Positions 34,773 through 43,101 of a DNA stretch of 64,000 bases are shown piece by piece. Under the pieces are notes generated by a model, which saw only the letters and a program-made list of their open reading frames with translations, had not been told where the DNA came from and ran no database searches. The stretch comes from an uncultured Paracoccaceae bacterium (GTDB lineage Bacteria; Pseudomonadota; Alphaproteobacteria; Rhodobacterales; Rhodobacteraceae): NCBI GenBank assembly GCA_947501025.1, contig CANMUM010000001.1:186001-250000 (forward strand), given 5' to 3'. Positions within the stretch are counted from its first letter, which is position 1. Each line of letters begins with the position of its first letter. The position numbers and the translations under genes were made by a program.

Positions 34773-34857
34773 AAAAATGCCCTTTTCTTGAGTCATCGTA
34801 TAATTGAGGCCACGCACCCTTTCAAGTTACATCCTTGTGATTATGTAAAGAAAAGCC

Positions 34858-35322
34858 TTATTTTTTTGGCTTGCGGGCCTCGGCAAAAAACTGCTTGAGT
34901 AATAACTGTGACGTTTCTGCACCAATTCCGTCATAGATTTCGGGTTTGTGATGGCATTGGGGATGATTGAATACCTGTGCGCCATGTGTTGTGCCGCCTG
35001 ATTTGGGATCTTCTGCCCCAAAATATAAGCGTTTGATCCGAGATTCTGCAATTGCGCCTGCACACATCGCACATGGCTCTAACGTCACATAAAGATCACA
35101 TTCAGATAGACGAAAGTTTTGATTGAGCGTGGCGGCTTGGCGAATGGCCACAATTTCAGCATGTGCGGTGGGATCATTGTCGCGGCGGGTACGATTTTGC
35201 CCTGTGGCAAGGGTTCTGCCATTGTGTATGATGACAGCTCCCACAGGAATTTCGCCAGCTAATGCAGATTTTTCGGCTTCTTTAAGTGCAATAGACATGA
35301 AATTGTTGAAGTTTTGTGCCAT
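34858..35322 (-). CDS. tadA: tRNA adenosine(34) deaminase TadA
   Basis: About 154 residues. It deaminates A34 of tRNA-Arg(ACG) to inosine. The zinc site is HAEIVAIRQAA (His, catalytic Glu) and EPCAMCAGAIAES (two Cys). The start is uncertain: an in-frame start lies at 35358, ATGs at 35322 and 35298; 35322 gives a length close to the family. It diverges from the pseudouridine synthase gene. Confidence 0.93.
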   Translation of the reverse strand: MAQNFNNFMSIALKEAEKSALAGEIPVGAVIIHNGRTLATGQNRTRRDNDPTAHAEIVAIRQAATLNQNFRLSECDLYVTLEPCAMCAGAIAESRIKRLYFGAEDPKSGGTTHGAQVFNHPQCHHKPEIYDGIGAETSQLLLKQFFAEARKPKK

Positions 35323-35407
35323 AAGTGGAGAAGTATTGCGATAAAATTGAGAAATCAAGTCGATTGCGCTCGCATGCCTGCGCGAATCGCATTAGGAAGA
35401 CCGCTAT

Positions 35408-36967
35408 ATGACGAGGCAAATGATGACCGAATACCAAAGAGACCCAAATTCCCACCGATTGGCCAAATTTATGGCGCGCACTGGCGTGGCTTCAAGGCGC
35501 GACTGCGAAAAGCTCATTTTGGAGGGGCGCGTGACTGTAAATGGTGAGCGCGTTGAAAGCCCTGCACTTAATGTGTTGGATAGTGACGTTATTCTACTTG
35601 ACGGTCAAAAACTGGCAAAGCCTCCATTGCGGATGTGGTTATATCATAAGCCTGCGGGTCTTGTGACAACATCTCGCGATGAAAAAGACCGTAAGACGAT
35701 TTTTGATGAATTGCCGCCTGTGCTGCGCAATGTGAATACGGTTGGTCGTCTTGATTTGAACTCTGAGGGGTTGCTATTGCTTACAAATGATGGCGAGCTG
35801 AAACGCAAGCTTGAGCTTCCTGATACGGGTTGGCGCCGCAAATATCGTGTGCGTGCTTATGGCAAAGCAACCGAAGAGCAGCTCGACACATTGCGCAAAG
35901 GCATTGTGATTGATGGTGAAGTTTTCCGTCCTATGGAAATTACGCTTGATCGTGAAAATACCGATAATAAATGGTATACTGTTGCGCTTCGTGAAGGCAA
36001 AAACCGCGAGATCCGCCGTGCTTTTGATACGATTGGCCTTAATGTGAATCGTTTGATCCGCACAAGCTATGGCCCGTTTCAACTTGGGGCCATGGATAAA
36101 GGTGAGGTCACGGAATTGCGTCCAAAAGCCTTGCGCACATTGCTGGGCGGTTTGCTTCCAGAAGCTGCTGTCCTTGGAGAGGTTCCGCTTGATATTCAGA
36201 CAAGCCATGATGAACGCGAAGCTGTGCGTGCTGAAAAACGTGCTGAGCGTGAAGAGCTTATGAAAAAGAATAAAGCGAAAGGCAAAGGCGGCAAGCGCAG
36301 TGATCGCCGTGTCCCGCCGCGTGATAGCTCTGATGACCGTCTAAAACGTGGGTTTATTGATAAGCCGCGCGATGGTGATAAGGGGCGCGAATTTAAGCCA
36401 CGTGATAGTAGAAGTGATGATCGGCCTAAGCGTAGTTTCGGCGACAAAGCTCGCGGTGACTTTAAGGGTCGTGATGGAGATCGCAAAGATTTCAAACCGC
36501 GCGGAGATGGTGAACGCCGTCCATTTAAATCGCGTGAAGATGGGGATCGTAAATTCACCCCTCGTGGTGACGGCCCAAAGCGCTCATATGATGATCGCCC
36601 CAAGCGTAGCTTTGGCGACAAACCGCGCGGTGATAATCGTCATGGTGATAAACCATACGGAGATAAGCCCCGTGGAGATTCTAGCAAACGTGTCGAGAAG
36701 CCATGGGCAGATAAGAGAAAATCTGACAAGTCTGGCAGCGATAGACCAAAACGCGATTTTAAACCGCGTCAAGATGGGGAGCGCAAATTTGCGCCAAAGG
36801 GAGATGCGCCCAAACGTGACGTAAAACGTCGTGATGAGCCGCCTAAACCGAACCGCTTCAAGCGAGATGTCGAAAAACGCGCTCAAAAACGTGATGAAAA
36901 CGTCGGCAATAAAGCATCAGGTAAAAAAGTAAGCCCATTTTTCAAAAAGCCAAAAGGTGAAGAGTAA
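35408..36967 (+). CDS. rluB: RsuA/RluB-family pseudouridine synthase with long basic tail
   Basis: 519 residues. Residues about 15-62 form an S4 RNA-binding domain (LAKFMARTGVASRRDCEKLI), and residues 70-245 the synthase, with the catalytic Asp in GRLDLNSEGLLLLTNDG and YRVRAYGKA. It should modify 23S rRNA in the manner of RluB. From about residue 265 to the end the protein is a low-complexity tail of Arg, Lys, Asp and Gly with variants of RPKRSFGDK/PRGD, about half the length of the protein. Such tails occur in alphaproteobacterial RluB-like enzymes and resemble RNA-binding disordered regions. Confidence 0.9.
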   Translation: MTRQMMTEYQRDPNSHRLAKFMARTGVASRRDCEKLILEGRVTVNGERVESPALNVLDSDVILLDGQKLAKPPLRMWLYHKPAGLVTTSRDEKDRKTIFDELPPVLRNVNTVGRLDLNSEGLLLLTNDGELKRKLELPDTGWRRKYRVRAYGKATEEQLDTLRKGIVIDGEVFRPMEITLDRENTDNKWYTVALREGKNREIRRAFDTIGLNVNRLIRTSYGPFQLGAMDKGEVTELRPKALRTLLGGLLPEAAVLGEVPLDIQTSHDEREAVRAEKRAEREELMKKNKAKGKGGKRSDRRVPPRDSSDDRLKRGFIDKPRDGDKGREFKPRDSRSDDRPKRSFGDKARGDFKGRDGDRKDFKPRGDGERRPFKSREDGDRKFTPRGDGPKRSYDDRPKRSFGDKPRGDNRHGDKPYGDKPRGDSSKRVEKPWADKRKSDKSGSDRPKRDFKPRQDGERKFAPKGDAPKRDVKRRDEPPKPNRFKRDVEKRAQKRDENVGNKASGKKVSPFFKKPKGEE

Positions 36968-36970
36968 GAT

Positions 36971-37618
36971 TTGAATATCATAAAACGCCCATCGCCTAAT
37001 TATAATGCCCGAAAGGGCGGGATGGTTGCGCGTTATGTGATCATTCACTTTACGGCTATGGATAGCGCTGATGAAGCTTGCGATCGGCTTTGTGATCCTG
37101 AATTTGAAGTTTCGGCGCATTATCTTATTGGCAAAGATGGTTCGGTTGTGGCGATGGTTGATGAGGCGGATCGGGCATGGCATGCAGGTGCAAGTTTTTG
37201 GCATGGCATCACGGATATGAATTCTGGCTCTATCGGGATTGAGCTTGATAATAATGGCTGCAGGCCGTTTGAAGATCCGCAATATAATGCGTTGATTGAT
37301 CTATTGCGTGGCATTTGCGCGCGCCATGATATCCCTTCAACACATATTCTCGGGCATCAAGATATTGCTGCGGGTCGAAAATTTGATCCAGGGCCATGGT
37401 TTGATTGGACGCGGCTTGATGCGGCAGGGGTTTCGGCTCCCCCCAAAGGAAAAGGCAAATTTCCACATGATGAGGAGGGTTTTCGGGCACTCGCTTCATC
37501 GGCGGGATATGACGGCAATGCAGTTCTATCCGTGCTGCTTATGAATATTCGTATGCGTCACGGAGCTACCCCATTTTTTGGCGCTCTTCGTGACAGTGAT
37601 TTTGATCTTCTGACTTGA
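36971..37618 (+). CDS. N-acetylmuramoyl-L-alanine amidase (Amidase_2, AmpD/AmiD-like)
   Basis: 215 residues. The zinc amidase fold shows YVIIHFTAM (first His), SAHYLIGKDGSVVAMV, RAWHAGASFW, GSIGIELDN and HILGHQDIAAGRKFDPGPWFDW (His and Asp). It cleaves the stem peptide from muramic acid in peptidoglycan turnover. No signal peptide is seen, so a cytoplasmic AmpD-type role is more likely than an outer-membrane AmiD. The start appears to be the TTG at 36971, 3 bases after the rluB stop; the next ATG at 37022 would cut the conserved SPNYNARKGG start. Confidence 0.9.
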   Translation: MNIIKRPSPNYNARKGGMVARYVIIHFTAMDSADEACDRLCDPEFEVSAHYLIGKDGSVVAMVDEADRAWHAGASFWHGITDMNSGSIGIELDNNGCRPFEDPQYNALIDLLRGICARHDIPSTHILGHQDIAAGRKFDPGPWFDWTRLDAAGVSAPPKGKGKFPHDEEGFRALASSAGYDGNAVLSVLLMNIRMRHGATPFFGALRDSDFDLLT

Positions 37619-37649
37619 CCTTTTGCGCGTCTGCGCTTAACCCGAAAAC

Positions 37650-38026
<377 letters not shown>

Positions 38027-38028
38027 AA

Positions 38029-38100
38029 ATGATTTTAATCAATACTATATTGATTGTTGGTCTAGCTCTCTATTTAACTGCCTGTACGAAAGAGTCTTAA
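38029..38100 (+). CDS. Possible 23-residue small lipoprotein after rnpB
   Basis: An ATG 2 bases after the rnpB P1 helix opens a 23-codon frame, MILINTILIVGLALYLTACT then KES, with a hydrophobic core and the lipobox LTAC. It lacks basic residues at the N terminus and no ribosome site is seen. It may be chance or a real small lipoprotein on a longer rnpB transcript. Confidence 0.25.
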   Translation: MILINTILIVGLALYLTACTKES

Positions 38101-38128
38101 GTTCTGCGCATAGAAGTCTTTTTAGAGA

Positions 38129-38152
38129 ACCCACGGATATATATCCGTGGGT
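38129..38152. terminator. Perfect 24-bp palindrome between rnpB and the carbonic anhydrase
   Basis: ACCCACGGATAT is followed directly by its reverse complement, a gapless 24-bp palindrome 16 bases past the carbonic anhydrase stop. As RNA it forms a strong hairpin on both strands. No U-run follows on either strand. It most likely ends or insulates the two convergent transcripts. Confidence 0.6.
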
Positions 38153-38168
38153 GCATAGTCGATTTAGT

Positions 38169-38910
38169 TTAGTTAGAAGTGATTGGTCGACCATTAATAT
38201 CTTGCAAAGGACGATTGTTGCCCATGTATATTGCTTCGTACGCTGCCAATGCCTCATCAGATATTTGGATCGGGTTTGCGAAGACAGTCCAAGTCACAAT
38301 TTCAGAACAAGGTGGAGTCGTCAAAGAGCCCATATAGCGGTAAATGGATTTGTCTTCGGGAATCAATTGGTTGATGTCGATAGCTGTGTCAAGCATAGCT
38401 TCGCCTTCATCTTGTGGAGCAATCTTCATTATTGTGTCCATAAGGGTATTGGTTCCATTACCTTCAATCATGATTCCAAGGACTGCAAGTTTTCCATCTT
38501 CTGCTTGTGCTACCATATGGGCGACCATTGGGAAACCTTTGCCATCAATCGTGTGCTCGGATGGAGAATGGAAATGGAACTGTACTAATTCAAAGTCTTT
38601 GTTTTCAATGGTTAAACTTCCCATTTCGTCGCCGTTGAATTGTATTGTGTGGCCGTTGTTTACGACGGTACCAAGCGTTTCTTCGTTGAAATTCATCTCA
38701 GGGAGTTGCGCGGTATCTTCAACTTTACCTGTAAGGTTGATTGGTGATTGCGCTTCGCCAACGGCACACGCTTCAAAATCAGTAGAAAGTTCACCCCAAT
38801 GCTCCGGGCCGTGATCACCTTCATAAGTGAAATCAGCCATAAGTGAAATCAGCCGCTATGCTGGCATTTGCTAGCACGATTGCGACAGAAGTAAGTAAAA
38901 TTTATTTCAT
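38169..38910 (-). pseudogene. Alpha-carbonic anhydrase with destroyed signal peptide
   Basis: The intact body, 38169-38840 (223 codons), is an alpha-CA: QSPINLTGK, zinc ligands in QFHFHSPSEHT (two His) and MVAHMVAQ (third His), and MGSLTTPPCSE. Upstream, an ATG at 38910 with AAAGGAA before it opens MK-stop-ILLTSVAIVLANASIA, a signal peptide with a TAA as codon 3 (one base from AAA). Then a 16-bp tandem duplication at 38822-38853 shifts the frame just at the mature start ADFTYEG. The surviving frame can start only at the ATG at 38840 inside the duplication, giving a protein without export signal. Alpha-CAs are periplasmic and here keep the Cys pair for a disulfide. Two lesions make a broken or newly cytoplasmic enzyme; sequencing error would need two independent faults. 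Confidence 0.8.
38822..38853. repeat. 16-bp tandem duplication at the carbonic anhydrase signal-peptide junction
   Basis: CATAAGTGAAATCAGC occurs twice without spacer (38822-38837 and 38838-38853). Removing one copy joins the signal peptide frame to the mature enzyme frame. Confidence 0.97.
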
Positions 38911-38980
38911 AGTAGTTCCTTTATTTATTCGTAATATTGTTGCTAATTATTAGCGATATGGCTGCTAACGCCAGAAATTA

Positions 38981-38995
38981 TTAAGGTCAAGTTAA
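38981..38995. promoter_or_regulatory. TTAA-N7-TTAA, CtrA-like site
   Basis: TTAAGGTCAAGTTAA matches the full CtrA consensus of alphaproteobacteria. It is about 75 bases upstream of the carbonic anhydrase start and about 530 bases before mraZ. Binding is inferred only from the motif. Confidence 0.4.
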
Positions 38996-39270
38996 GAAAT
39001 TGTGATAAGCAAAGGCTGGCTAAAATTTTAGATTGATAGGCTGATTCATGAAATTAGATGAGGTTTTTTTGAGCTTGAATCTGATCATATTATGATTGCT
39101 GATATAATCTAGCAGTTCCAGTAAAATACGATTGAGATGAGCTCGCATGATGGGTGATCACGGGTTTGTGAGTTTTGTCTATGGTGGCAATATAATTAGT
39201 TTTATGGATTTAGTGTGTGAATGCCCTCTTGGGTACAACATATAGTATGATGTTGAAATTGTGGTATATT

Positions 39271-39306
39271 TTCCCAATAATTCCCAAAAAAAGTTGTTGA
39301 TTCCCA
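39271..39306 (+). promoter_or_regulatory. MraZ-box-like phased TTCCCA repeats before mraZ
   Basis: TTCCCA starts at 39271, 39281 and 39301, a 10-base and then a 20-base step. MraZ proteins bind direct TGGGN repeats on a 10-base period near the promoter of their own operon; here the repeat is in the reverse orientation (TGGGAA on the minus strand). The leader from here to the mraZ start is about 220 bases. The rest of the 38911-39528 gap holds no recognisable gene. Confidence 0.55.
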
Positions 39307-39528
39307 ATTTTCACCATGCTATCCAGGCTTTACGGTGACGTGACGCACATAAAAATAATCGAACGGCAGGTTCATACAGGCAGCGCACTCCACCCATAAA
39401 AAGAATAGATCCCACGCAACCGAGCATTGCGCTAAAGGATGTTGAGTATAGGCGGATCGCTTGAGGATATCATGCGGTCCGTTTTTTAATTCTAGGCTGA
39501 AAGCTTGGATGAATTGAGGAGCAGAAAA

Positions 39529-40017
39529 GTGGCAGAGCTTTTCCAAGGCGAGGTACAAAATCGCATCGACACCAAAGGACGTGTGTCGGTGCCTGTTGCA
39601 TTTCGCCGTGTTCTTGAGCAAGGCGATCCTGAATTTTCTGCTGGTAAAAATGCGCGCATGTCTGTTTTGCATTGGCCGAAGAAAAAATGTCTTGAAGTCT
39701 ATTCTGCAAACGGCATGGCCGAGCTTGCGCGTATGATTGAGCGCCATCCGCCGCGCTCTCCAATGCGTGAAGCCCTTTCGCGTATTGTGCTTGGTGGTTC
39801 TCAACCTTTGCAACTTGATGAAACAGGTCGTGTGGTGATCTCTGAAAAATTACGCATCGCAGGTGGCTTGGGTGAGGATGTCGTTTTTGTAGGTTCTATG
39901 GGGAAATTTGAAATTTGGGATCAGGAAGCATTTGAAGAAGATACGGCTGCAAAACTTGCACAGCTAGAGGAGCTTGTTGATTTTGACGCGCCATTTGGTG
40001 TGGAGCCAAGCTTATGA
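39529..40017 (+). CDS. mraZ: Transcriptional regulator MraZ
   Basis: 162 residues with two SpoVT/AbrB-like halves: [20 protein letters not shown] and [16 protein letters not shown]. It forms rings that bind the promoter of the dcw operon and represses it. The start is a GTG at 39529 with GAGGAG 9 bases upstream; the TTG at 39505 gives an unnatural extension. rsmH overlaps its stop by four bases. Confidence 0.95.
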   Translation: MAELFQGEVQNRIDTKGRVSVPVAFRRVLEQGDPEFSAGKNARMSVLHWPKKKCLEVYSANGMAELARMIERHPPRSPMREALSRIVLGGSQPLQLDETGRVVISEKLRIAGGLGEDVVFVGSMGKFEIWDQEAFEEDTAAKLAQLEELVDFDAPFGVEPSL

Positions 40018-40934
40018 TGGATGCGCCCCACAAGCCTGTGCTCATTGATGATATCATAAGACTTTCTGCGCCCGTTTCCGGCGTTTGGCTTGATGGTACA
40101 TTTGGTGCAGGTGGGTATTCAAAAGCTATTCTTGAGGCTGGTGCATCAAAAATTATCGGCATTGATCGTGATCCTTTGGCCCATGAAATGGCGGCAAATT
40201 GGTTGCCCGAATTTGGTGATCAAATTGATCTGCATTTGACGAGTTTTTCAAAGATGGATCATGTTGCCGATGCAGCTTCTCTTGATGGTGTTGTTCTCGA
40301 TATTGGTGTGTCATCAATGCAGCTTGATATTGCGAAGCGTGGATTTTCATTTATGCGTGATGGCCCACTTGATATGCGGATGAGCCAAGAGGGGCCAACG
40401 GCTGCGGATTTATGCAATACACTTGATGAAGAAGAGCTTGCAAATATTCTTTACGTATATGGTGAAGAGCGGGCATCAAGGCGGATTGCGCGCAATATTG
40501 TAAAGGCGCGACCACTTTCTACAACTCTTGAGCTTGCAAAAATTTGTGAGAGCAGTTTGCCGCGCAAAAAACCACATGATCCGCATCCTGCAACGCGGAG
40601 CTTCCAAGCTTTGCGCATTGCCGTGAACGCTGAGCTTGATGAGTTAAAGGCCGCGCTTAAGGCGTCGGTTGACCTTTTGAAGCCGGGTGGTTTGCTTGTC
40701 ATTGTGAGCTTTCATTCCCTTGAAGATCGTATCGTAAAGCAGTTCTTTGTTGAGGAAAGCGGTAAAGGCGGAAGCGTAAACCGCTATTCGCCAATGCCCA
40801 CAGATACGGTTGATGCGCGCCTTAAAATTATGACCAAAAAGCCTGTTACGGCAAGCGATGATGAGGTTCAATCGAATGCCCGAGCGCGTTCGGCCAAGCT
40901 TCGCATTGCGCGGAAAGTTGGGGCGGTGTCATGA
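40014..40934 (+). CDS. rsmH: 16S rRNA (cytosine(1402)-N(4))-methyltransferase RsmH
   Basis: 306 residues. The SAM-binding parts are [28 protein letters not shown] and GIDRDPLA; later [20 protein letters not shown] and the C-terminal [14 protein letters not shown] are family hallmarks. It methylates C1402 in the decoding centre with RsmI. The ATG at 40014 overlaps the mraZ stop; an ATG at 40017 is equally possible. ftsL overlaps by four bases. Confidence 0.97.
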   Translation: MMDAPHKPVLIDDIIRLSAPVSGVWLDGTFGAGGYSKAILEAGASKIIGIDRDPLAHEMAANWLPEFGDQIDLHLTSFSKMDHVADAASLDGVVLDIGVSSMQLDIAKRGFSFMRDGPLDMRMSQEGPTAADLCNTLDEEELANILYVYGEERASRRIARNIVKARPLSTTLELAKICESSLPRKKPHDPHPATRSFQALRIAVNAELDELKAALKASVDLLKPGGLLVIVSFHSLEDRIVKQFFVEESGKGGSVNRYSPMPTDTVDARLKIMTKKPVTASDDEVQSNARARSAKLRIARKVGAVS

Positions 40935-41311
40935 AGCGTTGGATGTATATCATTGGCGTCATCATTTGTGCTGTTTTGGCCTATTGGGCTTATTCGATTT
41001 CATCTGAGACAAGGGCTGCGTCAATTGAATTGCGTGCTTTGAAATCTGAAATCCGTAAAGAACATGAGCGGATATCGGTCTTGCGCTCTGAATGGGCATA
41101 TCTCAACCGCCCAGAGCGGCTTCGCCATCTTGTCGAGTTAAATTTTGATGAGCTTGGCCTTGTCCAAATCACAGAGCAAAATTATAGCGAGACATCTGTG
41201 GTTCCGTTCGCAAGCCAAGAGGATCTTGATGAACTGCCTGAAATCGATCATTCAGCTCTTGAACAAATACTCGCAGAAATAGAAACCGCGCCATCAGAGG
41301 GAACACAATGA
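40931..41311 (+). CDS. ftsL: Cell division protein FtsL
   Basis: 126 residues: a short cytoplasmic start, one membrane helix (about 4-22, [17 protein letters not shown]) and a coiled coil ([20 protein letters not shown]) ending with [10 protein letters not shown]. It recruits FtsW/FtsI with FtsB and FtsQ. Identification rests on position between rsmH and ftsI plus topology, as FtsL sequences vary. Overlaps of four bases at both ends. Confidence 0.9.
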   Translation: MKRWMYIIGVIICAVLAYWAYSISSETRAASIELRALKSEIRKEHERISVLRSEWAYLNRPERLRHLVELNFDELGLVQITEQNYSETSVVPFASQEDLDELPEIDHSALEQILAEIETAPSEGTQ

Positions 41312-43101
41312 CATATTCAACACGTCCTTCCGTACCTTTGCTCGGCATATTTGGTGATCGTCTTCGCGGTAAAAAAACCGAAGATATTCACGCCCATGAC
41401 CGCGCTATGATTGCACGTGCAAATGCACAAGCCGAACATAATTCGGCTAAAAACAGACTGCGTATTGCTATGGTTTTGAGTACAGCGGTTTATGTAGCCA
41501 TTGGCTTAAAAATGGCGGCTCTTGCGATGAGCGCGCCAATCGAAAATATAAACACATATACACCCGTTAAAATTAATGGTGATCGCGCGGATATTGTTGA
41601 TCGTAACGGCGAGATTTTGGCTACGAATTTGCCAGGTTATTCACTTTATGTGCAGCCGCATGAAATGGTAGATCCAAAAGCCGCAGCGCAAAAGCTTTCT
41701 CAAATTTTTCCAGATATGAGCGAAGAAAAGCTTTATGAGTGGTTCACACGTGAAGGCTCTAAATTCCGCTGGCTCAAGGATCAAATATCGCCAGAACAAA
41801 AGCAAGCCGTATTTAATCTTGGTGAGCCAGGCTTACAATTTGGCAAACGTGAATTGCGTCTTTATCCGAATGGGCCAATTGCAAGCCATATTTTGGGCGG
41901 CGTGAGCTTTGGTGAAAAAGGCGTGAATGCCGCTGAAATTAAGGGGCAGGCGGGGATTGAATTTGCTTCCAATGATTTCTTGTCCAATCCCAAAAATGCA
42001 CATCGCGAACTCAAATTGTCAATTGATGTTGCCGTTCAAGACGCGCTTGAAAATGTGCTGTATAAGGGCATGAAGGCGAATTTTGCCAAGGGTGCATCAG
42101 CTGTGTTGATGGAATCGGATACGGGTCGCATAATTGCGATGACCTCGCTGCCAGATTTTGATCCCAATTTGCGACCAAAAGGTGTGATTCAAGGCAATGA
42201 TCCCAGTTTGGATTCTCGTTTTGATAAAGCGGCTCTGGGCACATATGAGCTTGGTTCTACTTTCAAAGTTTTCACAGCGGCACAAGCCCTTGAAAACGGC
42301 GTAGCAAACCCAAGCACAATGCTCAAAGCAGGTAGGAGCGTTCAGCAAAATGGCTACACGATTAAGGATTTCCATTTCTATGGTGAGCAATTGAGCTTGA
42401 CAGATATTATCGTCAAAAGCTCGAATGTGGGGACGGCAAGGCTTGCGCGTGCTATGGGGCCAGAAGTGCAGAAAAAATTTCTTGGTGAGCTTGGATTCTT
42501 AGAGCCAACCAGTTTAGAGCTAGCAGAAGCGCGCCGTGGGCAGCCTCTTTACCCACAAAGATGGACGAATTTATCTGCTATGACGATTTCATATGGGCAT
42601 GGCTTGGCGGCAACACCGCTCCATTTGGCGACAGGCTACGCAACTATGGTCAATGGTGGCTTTAAGGTGAACCCAACATTATTCCAAGATATACCTGATG
42701 ATCTGACACGTTCGCGGATTATTTCTGCCAAAACGTCCATGCAAATCCGCGATATGTTACGCCAAGTTGTGACGCGTGGAACGGCATCATTTGCCAAGAC
42801 CAAGGGTTATGATATCGGCGGCAAAACGGGTACGGCAGAAAAGCTTAACCCGAATGGTGGATATTACGTTAATAAAAACATCAATACATTTGCTTCGGCT
42901 TTCCCAATGTCTGATCCAAAATATGTGCTGGTTGTTGTGCTTGATGAGCCAAATACGCCAGATCCCAAAAAGCGTACAGCAGGTTGGACGGTTGTTCCTG
43001 TGGCCAAAGATATTGTGGAGCGTGTTGCACCACTTCTTAATATTCGCCCTGTATACACACCTGATCTTCCAATGGTAGCAAAGGTGATGAATGATGGTTG
43101 A
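41308..43101 (+). CDS. ftsI: Peptidoglycan D,D-transpeptidase FtsI (PBP3)
   Basis: 597 residues. A membrane helix at about 48-70 is followed by the PBP dimerisation domain (RADIVDRNGEILATNLPGYS) and the transpeptidase with STFK (Ser nucleophile, in ELGSTFKVFTA), SSN (KSSNVGTAR) and KTG (GGKTGTAEKL). It crosslinks septal peptidoglycan. It overlaps ftsL by four bases and murE by 11. Confidence 0.97.
   Translation: MTYSTRPSVPLLGIFGDRLRGKKTEDIHAHDRAMIARANAQAEHNSAKNRLRIAMVLSTAVYVAIGLKMAALAMSAPIENINTYTPVKINGDRADIVDRNGEILATNLPGYSLYVQPHEMVDPKAAAQKLSQIFPDMSEEKLYEWFTREGSKFRWLKDQISPEQKQAVFNLGEPGLQFGKRELRLYPNGPIASHILGGVSFGEKGVNAAEIKGQAGIEFASNDFLSNPKNAHRELKLSIDVAVQDALENVLYKGMKANFAKGASAVLMESDTGRIIAMTSLPDFDPNLRPKGVIQGNDPSLDSRFDKAALGTYELGSTFKVFTAAQALENGVANPSTMLKAGRSVQQNGYTIKDFHFYGEQLSLTDIIVKSSNVGTARLARAMGPEVQKKFLGELGFLEPTSLELAEARRGQPLYPQRWTNLSAMTISYGHGLAATPLHLATGYATMVNGGFKVNPTLFQDIPDDLTRSRIISAKTSMQIRDMLRQVVTRGTASFAKTKGYDIGGKTGTAEKLNPNGGYYVNKNINTFASAFPMSDPKYVLVVVLDEPNTPDPKKRTAGWTVVPVAKDIVERVAPLLNIRPVYTPDLPMVAKVMNDG

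Noticed and set aside
36200-36960. Minus-strand long frames opposite the RluB tail
   Set aside because: They mirror the low-complexity R/K/D/G codons of the plus-strand tail and have no start signals.
39147-39248. Short plus-strand frame of 33 codons in the gap before mraZ
   Set aside because: No ribosome site, no recognisable sequence pattern and no operon neighbour; likely chance.
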